In this document: positions 7,440-14,301 of the stretch, piece after piece | How positions within the stretch are numbered: position 1 is the stretch's first letter | Layout of the letters: every line of letters begins with the position of its first letter | IMG/VR virus record: IMGVR_UViG_3300014501_001234 | Span: 1 to 25,367 of that record | Direction: 5' to 3' (one strand) | Length of the DNA: 25,367 nucleotides | Source: a virus | The notes under the pieces: generated by a model | Database searches by the model: none | Told to the model about the DNA's origin: nothing | Seen by the model: the letters and a program-made list of their open reading frames with translations, nothing else | Made by a program: the position numbers and the translations under genes

Positions 7440-9223
7440 TAGTGGAAATCTCCTTGCATCACCCCGTAGAGGTTAGTGCCGTCACAAAAGAACGTAATAA
7501 GGTCTACTGCATTCGCGGCTGTTGAAAGCGTTGGTGCGGTTCCCCCGGACCATTTGTAATCCGTCCCATAAGCCAGTGTGCGGCTTCCAGTGGCATCCTG
7601 CTTGACGATTAGTATATAGGTGGCTACTTCCAAATTGGATGGATTAGCAAGCGTTCTATTGCCAGCCAGCGTGACGGTAGCAATATCCCCACTATTCATA
7701 TCCCAAGCAATCGAACTTCCATCAGTAAGCGTTTGAGTGCTACTGGCGGTTTGTCCCGAAAAGGTTGCAATGCCAGAAATCGAATCGGTAAATGTCGTTG
7801 ATATATCGATTGTTAGCGATGTGCCGCCAACGGTGATATTCCCGCCGTCGCTGCCATCTGTCTGGATATAACTATTCCCGTCAAGATTTAGTTGACCGCC
7901 GTCGAACTCAATGCTGCCTCCACCGGTGCCGCTGCCATCGTTCATGTTTATTTGCTGACCGGACATATTGATAACGCCGCTCATCGTCCCACCTGCGAGC
8001 GGGAGAGCGGCGGGTGTATCATTGGCTACTAATGTCCGAAATGTCGGGGATGCTGCACTACCTGTTGCTGGTCCACTGTAGACTTTATTCGCGTTTTGAT
8101 TTGTAAAGGTTCCTGAATAACCAGAGAAGCCACTCTTACCGCTATAGCCAGAGAAACCAGAAGTTCCAGTCGCACCATTAGTGCCGCTAAAGCCAGATGT
8201 TCCCGTTGCTCCATTAGTGCCGCTATAGCCACTAAATCCGCTTGTTCCTACAGTACCATTAGTGCCACTAAAGCCAGAGAAGCCACTTGTTCCAGTCGCT
8301 CCATGACTACCGCTATAGCCGGAGAAGCCAGATGTTCCCATACCACCACCTACAAACGTGGTGGCGGTAATTTGATTCGCAACGAGGTTTCCGAGTCCAC
8401 TACTGCCGTTCCCAATAGTCACTTCTGATGGATTTGTTCTGCCGATTGTGGTATCAATCGGGTCGGTGGAAATGCCATCATCCCATTCGAGAAGGTGAGT
8501 TCCCATTAGGTGGACGTGACTCTTAAATAATGCGTCGCCGGACATCGAATGAAACTGGAGTTGGGTTGAGGGAGTGCCCGCCTCTTGAATATAAGAGGCG
8601 TTGGCAAATTGAACGCTGTTATAGATTACAATGCCACCCGCCATTGTGATTGTGTTTATTGGTGCATTGAGGTAGAGAGCATTTGCGTTGATATCCAGAT
8701 TTCCAGCGTTAGTGCCGTCTGCTACAATAGCACACGCCTCATCAAAATTGAGCGAACCACCGTCCATGTCAATGGCTTGGCTTTCCGCACCTGTTCCTGA
8801 ACCATCGTTAAGGTAAATACCGGCTGCACCTGCGAAGTAAATGCCACCTGCCATTGTCCCACCTGTGAGCGGTAATACGGCTGGTGTATCTGCTGCTGCT
8901 AAAGTGCGAAAAGTCGGGGCTGCTGGACTGCCGGTTGCCGGACCAGAAAAGATTTTATTGGCGGATTGGTTAGTGAATGCTCCAGTCGCACCTGAATAAC
9001 CAGAGAAGCCACTTTTGCCGCTATAGCCAGAGAAACCACTCATCCCTGTCGCTCCATTACTGCCTTGCGAGCCAGAATAACCACTAAAGCCTGATGTTCC
9101 ATTGCCACCATCCACTAACAATGGAACGCTATTTACAAAGTCACGGAGGTTGCTGGCGTGAATCTCCCCAGATGTGTTATCAGGAAAAGACGCTATCAGT
9201 TCGGCATTATCCAGTGGTGGCAT
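7439..9223 (-). CDS. Collagen-like tail or head fibre
   Basis: A 594-aa protein. After a short N-terminal head come two blocks of Gly-X-Y triplets dominated by GFSGYSG, GTSG, GATG and GTNG (about residues 40-85 and 294-375), with Ser or Thr instead of Pro in the Y position. Each block is followed by a similar module (FTNQ.ANK..SGPATGS then PTFRTL and LPL.GGTM.G), so the protein is an internal duplication. The C-terminus (LAGNRTLANPSNLE, VKQDATGSRTLAYG, DGTNLYGV) is a domain common at the ends of phage fibres. It lies between tail terminator and tail tube, an unusual place for a fibre. The ATG is four bases after CTAAATAC with no ribosome site. Confidence 0.8.
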   Translation of the reverse strand: MPPLDNAELIASFPDNTSGEIHASNLRDFVNSVPLLVDGGNGTSGFSGYSGSQGSNGATGMSGFSGYSGKSGFSGYSGATGAFTNQSANKIFSGPATGSPAAPTFRTLAAADTPAVLPLTGGTMAGGIYFAGAAGIYLNDGSGTGAESQAIDMDGGSLNFDEACAIVADGTNAGNLDINANALYLNAPINTITMAGGIVIYNSVQFANASYIQEAGTPSTQLQFHSMSGDALFKSHVHLMGTHLLEWDDGISTDPIDTTIGRTNPSEVTIGNGSSGLGNLVANQITATTFVGGGMGTSGFSGYSGSHGATGTSGFSGFSGTNGTVGTSGFSGYSGTNGATGTSGFSGTNGATGTSGFSGYSGKSGFSGYSGTFTNQNANKVYSGPATGSAASPTFRTLVANDTPAALPLAGGTMSGVINMSGQQINMNDGSGTGGGSIEFDGGQLNLDGNSYIQTDGSDGGNITVGGTSLTIDISTTFTDSISGIATFSGQTASSTQTLTDGSSIAWDMNSGDIATVTLAGNRTLANPSNLEVATYILIVKQDATGSRTLAYGTDYKWSGGTAPTLSTAANAVDLITFFCDGTNLYGVMQGDFH

Positions 9224-9227
9224 AGTG

Positions 9228-9235
9228 GTATTTAG
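9228..9235 (-). promoter_or_regulatory. CTAAATAC late-promoter candidate (fibre)
   Basis: Reads CTAAATACCACTATG. The ATG follows after four bases, so a T4-like start point would fall on or beside the start codon. It lies between the tail terminator stop and the fibre start. Confidence 0.65.
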
Positions 9236-9238
9236 CGA

Positions 9239-9688
9239 TTACGAGAATGCGTTATCAAATGCCGAGCCACCAACGGCGATAAGGTCTTCCGTATAGCTAA
9301 TCAGAATTTGCATCGTTGAGCGCTGTATACCTTTTTGCTCGCCAGCCCTAACGGGAGTATTGAGTTGGTCTTGCTGGTCAATAACATGAATAAAGTCAAT
9401 CTGAGTGCTATTGACGATCCCGGAGAATCCATCCAGAGCTTGACGAACAGCGTGCATAACAGCGTATACCGTAGCGGCATCCGCCGCCCAGGCGTCCAAT
9501 TGGAACGTAACAAGTCCCTGCCCGGTCGGGCCGTCATTGCTATACGGTCGCTGGGTATTCGGCCGCCAATACGTCAGACAGGGTTTTGCGGTAACGGTGG
9601 TATCCGTAAAGGGGCGAATTCTCCCGCCAATAAGCGAGTAGAGCGATGAGTTCGCAGTGAGAATATCAATCAAAGTCGCTTCTATCAT
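9239..9688 (-). CDS. Tail terminator / tail completion protein (DUF3168-like)
   Basis: A 149-aa protein beginning MIEATLIDILTANSSLYSLIGGRI, with a central QLDAWAADAATVYAVMHAVRQAL helix and a C-terminal strand region. This is the pattern of DUF3168-type tail terminators, which cap the tail and join it to the head. It starts four bases inside the end of the gp10-like gene (overlapping start and stop), in the standard head-closure, gp10, terminator order. Confidence 0.75.
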   Translation of the reverse strand: MIEATLIDILTANSSLYSLIGGRIRPFTDTTVTAKPCLTYWRPNTQRPYSNDGPTGQGLVTFQLDAWAADAATVYAVMHAVRQALDGFSGIVNSTQIDFIHVIDQQDQLNTPVRAGEQKGIQRSTMQILISYTEDLIAVGGSAFDNAFS

Positions 9689-10116
9689 TTATCCGTCGCC
9701 AGTTTCTCTATCTCTGATTTGAGCTTTTCGACATATTTATCTTGAGCTTTGCCGAGCGATTGCTCTGCTGCTCTGCTGATAAAATCGTTAGGGGGAACTA
9801 CTCCCCCGTCTTCCGTAGCATGACCGTGAATAACTAAATGGTCGTAGCGGCCTGGACGCTCGTCCCCTTCAACGTAGTTGATATCCGCCCCAGCGATTGC
9901 CGAGATTTTGTATCCATGCCCGGTGACTTTCCTATCCATACTTCGTTTTAACGCTCCCTCATCGACTGGGCATTCCGCTTTTTCTGCTTTGACGACCGGC
10001 GCAATTCCGGCACGAGCTGCCTTGCGGAGAATTGGTTTGTGCTTTTTCTCGCTGCCACAATTCTCAAGCTTTTTCAGCAATTCGTTTAGACCCTTAATCG
10101 TTATGTTCTGCATCAT
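9685..10116 (-). CDS. HK97 gp10-like tail completion protein
   Basis: A 143-aa protein with the HK97-gp10 pattern: an N-terminal GLNELLKKLENCG helix, then LRKAARAGIAPVVKAEKAECPVDEGALKRSM, and a C-terminal helix after a DFISRAAEQ motif. Family members act in head-tail joining or tail completion. Its start overlaps the stop of the head-closure gene, so translation is coupled. Confidence 0.85.
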   Translation of the reverse strand: MMQNITIKGLNELLKKLENCGSEKKHKPILRKAARAGIAPVVKAEKAECPVDEGALKRSMDRKVTGHGYKISAIAGADINYVEGDERPGRYDHLVIHGHATEDGGVVPPNDFISRAAEQSLGKAQDKYVEKLKSEIEKLATDK

Positions 10117-10457
10117 CAGAACACCTCATTAGCGAGAATAACTAACGAGATATTGCGCATATCTGGGTTAAGAACCGCAGAGATATCATAGGTATGACCG
10201 TCGAATAGGATTTGGTCTTCCCTATCGACATCGGAGGTGTATCGCATCGTTATTTGGTGCGAAACATCATCAACGATTTCCTGCGCGTTTAAGAGTTCTC
10301 TCCCCGTTAGCGGTCTAATCTCTGCCCAAAAGGTTAATGGCGTGCCGTATTCGTCGCTAGCGAGCTGGTACGTATCCACGGTCTCATTTGTGGCGGTATC
10401 GACCGTGGGAGAGTATTTATCGATTGTGATTGAATGGCGTAATTTTCCGATCCGCAT
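10116..10457 (-). CDS. Head closure / head-tail adaptor protein
   Basis: A 113-aa protein of the SPP1 gp16-like head-tail joining type. It starts MRIGKLRHSITIDKY and contains WAEIRPLTGRELLNAQEIV and ITMRYTSDVDREDQILFDGHTYDI, the usual family pattern. It should seal the portal-connector channel before tail attachment. The ATG lies four bases after a CTAAATAC octamer, and both are inside the 3' end of the glycosyltransferase gene (41-base overlap), so it has its own predicted leaderless transcript. Confidence 0.8.
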   Translation of the reverse strand: MRIGKLRHSITIDKYSPTVDTATNETVDTYQLASDEYGTPLTFWAEIRPLTGRELLNAQEIVDDVSHQITMRYTSDVDREDQILFDGHTYDISAVLNPDMRNISLVILANEVF

Positions 10458-11454
10458 ACAAGTATTTAGTTGCGGCGGATATCACTTCGGTTGGATCGTT
10501 CCAAGCTGTAGGTGGAAGGATTGTGACTTGTCCGGGGTTCCGTTGTTCCATCTGGGGGAAAAGGTCGCGGGAGTTCCCCTTTGCGGTCCTGAATACCGCC
10601 ATAGGACAACGGACGGTTGCCGCCAGGTGCGATGCGCCGGTATCGGTCCCAATGTAAAGGCGGCAGTTCTGTAGGGATTCAATCGCAGCATCGGTATCGA
10701 GGTCGCCGGTATGGTATTGCTGGCCGAGGAGTCCCGGCGACGTGGCTTTATCGCCCATTGTGGCGAACGTCAGCCCGTTGGCGGTAAGAGCATCCGCGAG
10801 GGTCTGCCAGTGCTGCCAGTTGCGTTCGGGGAAGAGCGCTCGATGCCTAACGCCCAATACAACGTCCGGACGCAACCTGCGAAGCCTGGGAGCGAATGGG
10901 ATAGGTTCTGCGGCGTTGATGCAATGGAGTTCTTGGCTTGGCGACAGGCCGCCGGCGTCGATTGGAACGGCATCGGGGAAGCGAGCGGCGAGCTCCAGCC
11001 ACGGGATTTTGTGGTCCCGCATGGTGCCGATCCGCTTGAGGTCAGGAACGGGGTCTGTCCAGTCAATCACGTACTCGTGCGCGGAGGAAAATAGGACTTG
11101 CTCCCCCGGCCGGCAACAAACGATTTTCCACGATGCTTTGTGAAAATGAACGATCCGAAGGTGGGTCATTACAAGGTGTCCGAACTCGCCGCAAAACGGG
11201 AGAAATAGACAGGTCTTTCCGGCCCCATAGTCCAGACGGTCAAGTAATCGCTGTATTACTTCGGGTGGTTGTGTAGTTTGAATGGCTACTTTTTGGCGAA
11301 TGAAATGCACTGCAATCGCGTCTATCGGCTCGTAGGTTTCGCCCGCTAAATAACACTCACAGTCATTAGCGATGGTTTCGAGCATCCGAATAAACACAAA
11401 TTTCCTATCAATCTCAAAGGCTTCGGCATTAGTCACAATTACGCTACATAGCAA
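10417..11454 (-). CDS. GT9-like glycosyltransferase (heptosyltransferase fold)
   Basis: A protein of about 340 aa inside the head-tail module. The C-terminal half looks like family 9 glycosyltransferases. RNWQHWQTLADALTANGLTF and ATMGDK form a Rossmann segment, followed by CRLYIGTDTGASHLAATVRCP, which matches the donor-site pattern (iG.DTG..HlAaa...P). The N-terminal half (FLPFCGEFGHLVMTHLRIVH) would be the acceptor domain. No signal peptide or membrane segment is seen. The longest frame starts at TTG 11454. A GTG at 11436 and an ATG at 11385 are alternatives and none has a good ribosome site. It may glycosylate a virion protein such as the Ser/Thr-rich fibre, which is inference from location. 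Confidence 0.7.
   Translation of the reverse strand: MLCSVIVTNAEAFEIDRKFVFIRMLETIANDCECYLAGETYEPIDAIAVHFIRQKVAIQTTQPPEVIQRLLDRLDYGAGKTCLFLPFCGEFGHLVMTHLRIVHFHKASWKIVCCRPGEQVLFSSAHEYVIDWTDPVPDLKRIGTMRDHKIPWLELAARFPDAVPIDAGGLSPSQELHCINAAEPIPFAPRLRRLRPDVVLGVRHRALFPERNWQHWQTLADALTANGLTFATMGDKATSPGLLGQQYHTGDLDTDAAIESLQNCRLYIGTDTGASHLAATVRCPMAVFRTAKGNSRDLFPQMEQRNPGQVTILPPTAWNDPTEVISAATKYLYADRKITPFNHNR
10462..10469 (-). promoter_or_regulatory. CTAAATAC late-promoter candidate (head closure)
   Basis: Reads CTAAATACTTGTATG. It lies inside the coding sequence of the glycosyltransferase, four bases before the next ATG, so the site is kept despite coding constraint. Confidence 0.6.
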
Positions 11455-12011
11455 GAACGTCGGCGCAGTTGATAGAACGCTTCCAAGGAATGCGGGACGG
11501 CAAGAATTGCCTTTTCGTCCGTTGAGCCGCGTTGCTCAAATAACGTCGCTACGTGAGTCCTGATCGCCATACGGATATCAGACGGAACATTGTCGGCGGT
11601 GTCTCCGTAGCCTGCCTGATAGACCACTGTTAGCGGAGCAACGTAGCCGGACAGCATCCGGAGTTTGTCGCTATTGCCGTAGGTTTCCCAGTTAAAATTG
11701 ATCACGTTCCCGTTGGCATCGGTAATTGAAGTAATGGATTGAACCGGGCCTCGCGGCAACAGCAAAAGGCGTGGATAGTATCCGTCGTATCCGAAGAATC
11801 CCAGCGGCGTCGTATGATACTCAAAGTAGGTCGCGGTAATTGTGCGAGTTAGCAAACTACTATCGAGGGCGTTTTCGGCATACTCGGTGCAAGCGTCCAG
11901 CAAGTCTTGCCAATAGATTTGCTCATCGAAGGTGGTGACGCGCAGCGAAGACATTATCTGTGCGTCCGTAGCGAGAGCCGGGGATAAAGGTCTAGTACCG
12001 CTCCACTTCAT
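11439..12011 (-). CDS. Head-tail connector protein (gp6-like)
   Basis: A 190-aa protein of the HK97 gp6 / QLRW-type connector class. It has an N-terminal helical part (QIYWQDLLDACTEYAENALDSSLL), a central TYFEYHTTPLG strand region, and a C-terminal VVYQAGYGDTADNVPSDIRM segment followed by a helix (AIRTHVATLFEQRG). It would form the ring beneath the portal. The ATG lies at the stop of the upstream small gene, with a purine-rich ribosome site before it. The 3' end overlaps the glycosyltransferase start. Confidence 0.8.
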   Translation of the reverse strand: MKWSGTRPLSPALATDAQIMSSLRVTTFDEQIYWQDLLDACTEYAENALDSSLLTRTITATYFEYHTTPLGFFGYDGYYPRLLLLPRGPVQSITSITDANGNVINFNWETYGNSDKLRMLSGYVAPLTVVYQAGYGDTADNVPSDIRMAIRTHVATLFEQRGSTDEKAILAVPHSLEAFYQLRRRSCYVA

Positions 12012-12271
12012 TATTTCTTCTCTGCTTTTGTGACCTTATCGGAAAATTCAACGTCATCGCTCTTTGGCTCGCAAAGCGTACTTGGCTCGCGAAGCGTAGG
12101 CTTTGGCGTTTCCGCTTTGGCAAGTACGCTTTGTGCTTTCGGTTTAACCTCAATAGCGATACCGGCTTTAATTGCCTGATGGGCGGTAAGGTCGTCTACA
12201 TCGTATTCGCTGTCACCGTGAAACGTCTGGCGGTCGTTCGCCATAGTCGTAATCATTTTTATTCTTTTCAT
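12011..12271 (-). CDS. Small acidic/basic virion-associated protein, unknown
   Basis: An 86-aa protein between capsid and connector. The central YDVDDLTAHQAIKAGIAIEV phrase resembles small proteins often found just after phage capsid genes. The ATG follows four bases after CTAAATAC. Later in-frame ATGs (MITTM, MANDRQTF) are possible starts. Its NDRQTF stretch is shared, at DNA level too, with the N-terminus of the prohead protease. Codons 51-72 contain palindromic copies of CAAAGCGTACTTG, probably a small inserted repeat. Confidence 0.6.
   Translation of the reverse strand: MKRIKMITTMANDRQTFHGDSEYDVDDLTAHQAIKAGIAIEVKPKAQSVLAKAETPKPTLREPSTLCEPKSDDVEFSDKVTKAEKK
12060..12134. repeat. Palindromic dispersed repeat cluster
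   Basis: CAAAGCGTACTTG (12070-12082) and its reverse complement CAAGTACGCTTTG (12120-12132) form a 13-bp inverted repeat. Between them is a near copy of TTGGCTCGC-AAGCGTA. The 15-mer GGCAAGTACGCTTTG also occurs once more at about 767-781. This looks like a REP-like or MITE-like small repeat that has landed in frame in two genes. Confidence 0.45.
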
Positions 12272-12275
12272 AGTG

Positions 12276-12283
12276 GTATTTAG
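12276..12283 (-). promoter_or_regulatory. CTAAATAC late-promoter candidate after the capsid terminator
   Basis: Reads CTAAATACCACTATG. It begins only nine bases past the strong terminator that ends the capsid transcript, so a fresh promoter is needed here. This is the best contextual support for promoter function. Confidence 0.7.
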
Positions 12284-12291
12284 GTTCCTAC

Positions 12292-12332
12292 AAAAGTAAA
12301 CCGCCGGGCTTTAGGCCCGGCGGTTTACTTTT
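12292..12332. terminator. Strong bidirectional terminator after the capsid gene
   Basis: A perfect 18-bp stem (AAAAGTAAACCGCCGGGC with its complement) has a 5-base loop and A/T tracts on both sides. It lies 18 bases beyond the capsid stop and would end the capsid mRNA, isolating the most expressed gene from its neighbours. Confidence 0.9.
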
Positions 12333-12349
12333 AAGGTTGACTAACTAAC

Positions 12350-13567
12350 TCAAGACGCTGGACAGACGAGTTTCACTAGGGCGAGTGAGCTATAGTTAAA
12401 TGCGTTGTAGCTGTAGAGGTCAGCGCCGGTCTGTCCTTGACGTGTATACGCTTGAGTGAAGCGTTGTAGAACGTCGCCGGGGCCGGCATCGCGGAGACGG
12501 GCTCCGATCCAAGAATAGATACAGCCAATGACGTTGTTTGCTCCGAAGGCTGCGAGGGTTTCGGTGTAAACGACAGGCGTGCCGTTAAAACGCTTAAGGT
12601 TCTGGTTCTGGGCATCCTGATTCAAAATCGGAAATCCGGTTGTCGTAGTAAGATTTTCGGCGGCAGTATACGCTGCTTTGCTCAACACAATAACCTTCAA
12701 AGCGTTGTAGCGCTTCGGCAGTGAACGGTTGAGGCTTACCATATTTGCATAAGTAAAACCGGTAACAGTAGCGGTCGGAATCGTGCTTGCCGTTCCATCG
12801 GCGATGATCGCGGTACTAATCGCGTTCTCGAATGCCAACTCTTTCGAGTAGGCGAGAGCGGGAACGCTTGCGCTCATCAGGTCGAAATCAACGGATTCCA
12901 ATTCACGGTTTTCAAACCAGATATTTCCGGAGTGATAAGTGACGGTGACGGAAACCACCGACTCTGAAAGAGCTGGTTCGTTTTCTGATTCGGTGACAGC
13001 CGTTCCTACACAAACGGATCCTGCGGCCGCAGTAAAGATCGGAATGTTATAGGTGCTGGTTCGTGGAGTCTTCCAGGCATCCATACCGTAGGCGGTCAAG
13101 CCTTCGCGGTATGCGTTGAGCGCGGAAGGCGAGACAGGCGGTGCGACTTCTACCGGCATCAGGATACCGCTTTGAGTGCTGCCGGTGATGGTGGTGAATT
13201 TCTTCGCCATTTGCCCGGTTCTGAACCATTCGTTTACCGCACTATCAAATTCCTTGCGGTCGAAATTCTTGCGGTCGAATCGTTCGCGGACTTTAATTTC
13301 GACATCTTCCTTGCCGGCTGGCTCGGAAGGGAGTTCAACGGTGCTAATCGAGGCCTCGGCTTTCTTTTCGCTATAAGCGTGTTCGGCGAGCTTCGCCTGA
13401 CGATCCATAACGGACTTAATTTCCGTCATGCGCTTGAATTGCTTATCGTTCTCTGCCACTTCGTCAGTGGACATTTCGCGCTTTTCGTCAGCCACTTTCT
13501 TGATTAGTGTTTCTGCGGACTGGTGAAGGTTCGTATATTCTTCGCGTAATACTTTAAGGTCTAACAT
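12350..13567 (-). CDS. HK97-family major capsid protein
   Basis: About 405 aa from the ATG at 13567 (an in-frame TTG at 13582 gives five more residues). Residues 1-110 are a charged coiled-coil scaffold-like delta domain (EEYTNLHQSAETLIKKVADEK), which HK97-type proteases normally remove. The mature domain begins near FTTITGSTQSGILMPVEV and shows the family pattern: a long E-loop-like stretch, then an ENRELESVDFDLMSASVPAL spine helix and a C-terminal GARLRDAGPGDV region. It follows the protease and portal in standard order. A CTAAATAC octamer lies 67 bases upstream, and a GGGA site precedes the ATG. Confidence 0.9.
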   Translation of the reverse strand: MLDLKVLREEYTNLHQSAETLIKKVADEKREMSTDEVAENDKQFKRMTEIKSVMDRQAKLAEHAYSEKKAEASISTVELPSEPAGKEDVEIKVRERFDRKNFDRKEFDSAVNEWFRTGQMAKKFTTITGSTQSGILMPVEVAPPVSPSALNAYREGLTAYGMDAWKTPRTSTYNIPIFTAAAGSVCVGTAVTESENEPALSESVVSVTVTYHSGNIWFENRELESVDFDLMSASVPALAYSKELAFENAISTAIIADGTASTIPTATVTGFTYANMVSLNRSLPKRYNALKVIVLSKAAYTAAENLTTTTGFPILNQDAQNQNLKRFNGTPVVYTETLAAFGANNVIGCIYSWIGARLRDAGPGDVLQRFTQAYTRQGQTGADLYSYNAFNYSSLALVKLVCPAS

Positions 13568-13620
13568 AGTTTCGATTCCCAAATAAGGTGTTGCCTGATT
13601 GGGTCGAAACTCTGCCGCCC

Positions 13621-14301
13621 TTACAGACTAAAAGTATTTAGCCGTGACTGACGCAATTTAATTTGAGCCTCACTTAACTTGGACATACCGCCTCTAACCG
13701 GCGGAGTCCCTACCGGCGCAGGATCGTCATGCGCTTCTGGGTCGCTATCGTCTTGTTTAACTCCTATCGAGCTATCAGAGAATGCGGGGATTGGTGTAAC
13801 GCTTACCTCGTCTACAGTGTATTTTGCTGCATTGACGATTTTATCGCCGCTATCGTCTTTTGTTTCCGTGTAATCCTCAAAGCCATTTGCCATGCTGAAA
13901 GACATTCCGCCTACAAGCTCAGACCGTACGTATGCCGCTGTATTTCTCCCAGCCGTTGTGTTCATATCTAGATCCAATTCAATCGGGACTCCGGTATCGT
14001 CCGCCGCCAGTATGCGGAGCGTTTGGTTAGTGGTTCCGGCTAGGGGTTGACCAAAATCGTGGTTCCATAACGCGAGCACGCTTGAAGTGAAATTTGCGGA
14101 ATCTTTGTTGAGGCGGACTTTGTATCCCCCCCTATCGCTGCTGGTGGCCCCCCAGACAATCGGATAGCCGGTAAGCGTTGGGATTTCTATTGTCGAGCCG
14201 TCCGCCGATACAAAGGTGCGCGAGCTGAATTTAATCTTCGCATCGGCTGCTTTGGTGGTAAACGTCTGACGGGCACTAAAAGTCTGGCGGTCGTTATTCA
14301 T
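13621..14301 (-). CDS. HK97-family prohead protease
   Basis: A 226-aa protein with the S78 protease pattern. VLALWNHDFGQPLAGT gives the catalytic His (H81) and VGGMSFSM gives the Ser (S134). The third acidic or His residue is probably in the VDEVSVTPIPAF segment. It cleaves the capsid delta domain during maturation. The N-terminus has a repeated RQTF motif (residues 5-8 and 11-14). The start overlaps the portal stop by four bases. Its last codons contain the CTAAATAC octamer that precedes the capsid. Confidence 0.9.
   Translation of the reverse strand: MNNDRQTFSARQTFTTKAADAKIKFSSRTFVSADGSTIEIPTLTGYPIVWGATSSDRGGYKVRLNKDSANFTSSVLALWNHDFGQPLAGTTNQTLRILAADDTGVPIELDLDMNTTAGRNTAAYVRSELVGGMSFSMANGFEDYTETKDDSGDKIVNAAKYTVDEVSVTPIPAFSDSSIGVKQDDSDPEAHDDPAPVGTPPVRGGMSKLSEAQIKLRQSRLNTFSL
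13634..13641 (-). promoter_or_regulatory. CTAAATAC late-promoter candidate (capsid)
   Basis: The octamer lies within the last codons of the protease (L N T F S L stop). It is 66 bases before the capsid ATG, leaving a leader with a GGGA site, the longest leader of the nine. A terminator follows the capsid gene, so this could give a separate one-gene capsid mRNA. Confidence 0.65.

Noticed and set aside
8100-8340. Tandem short repeats resembling a CRISPR array
   Set aside because: They are codons for GFSGYSG triplets in the fibre gene; no spacers of constant length or cas genes.
10409-10421. ATAAATACTC inside the head-closure gene
   Set aside because: Close to the T4 late consensus but within conserved codons (IDKYSP) and not followed by a gene start.
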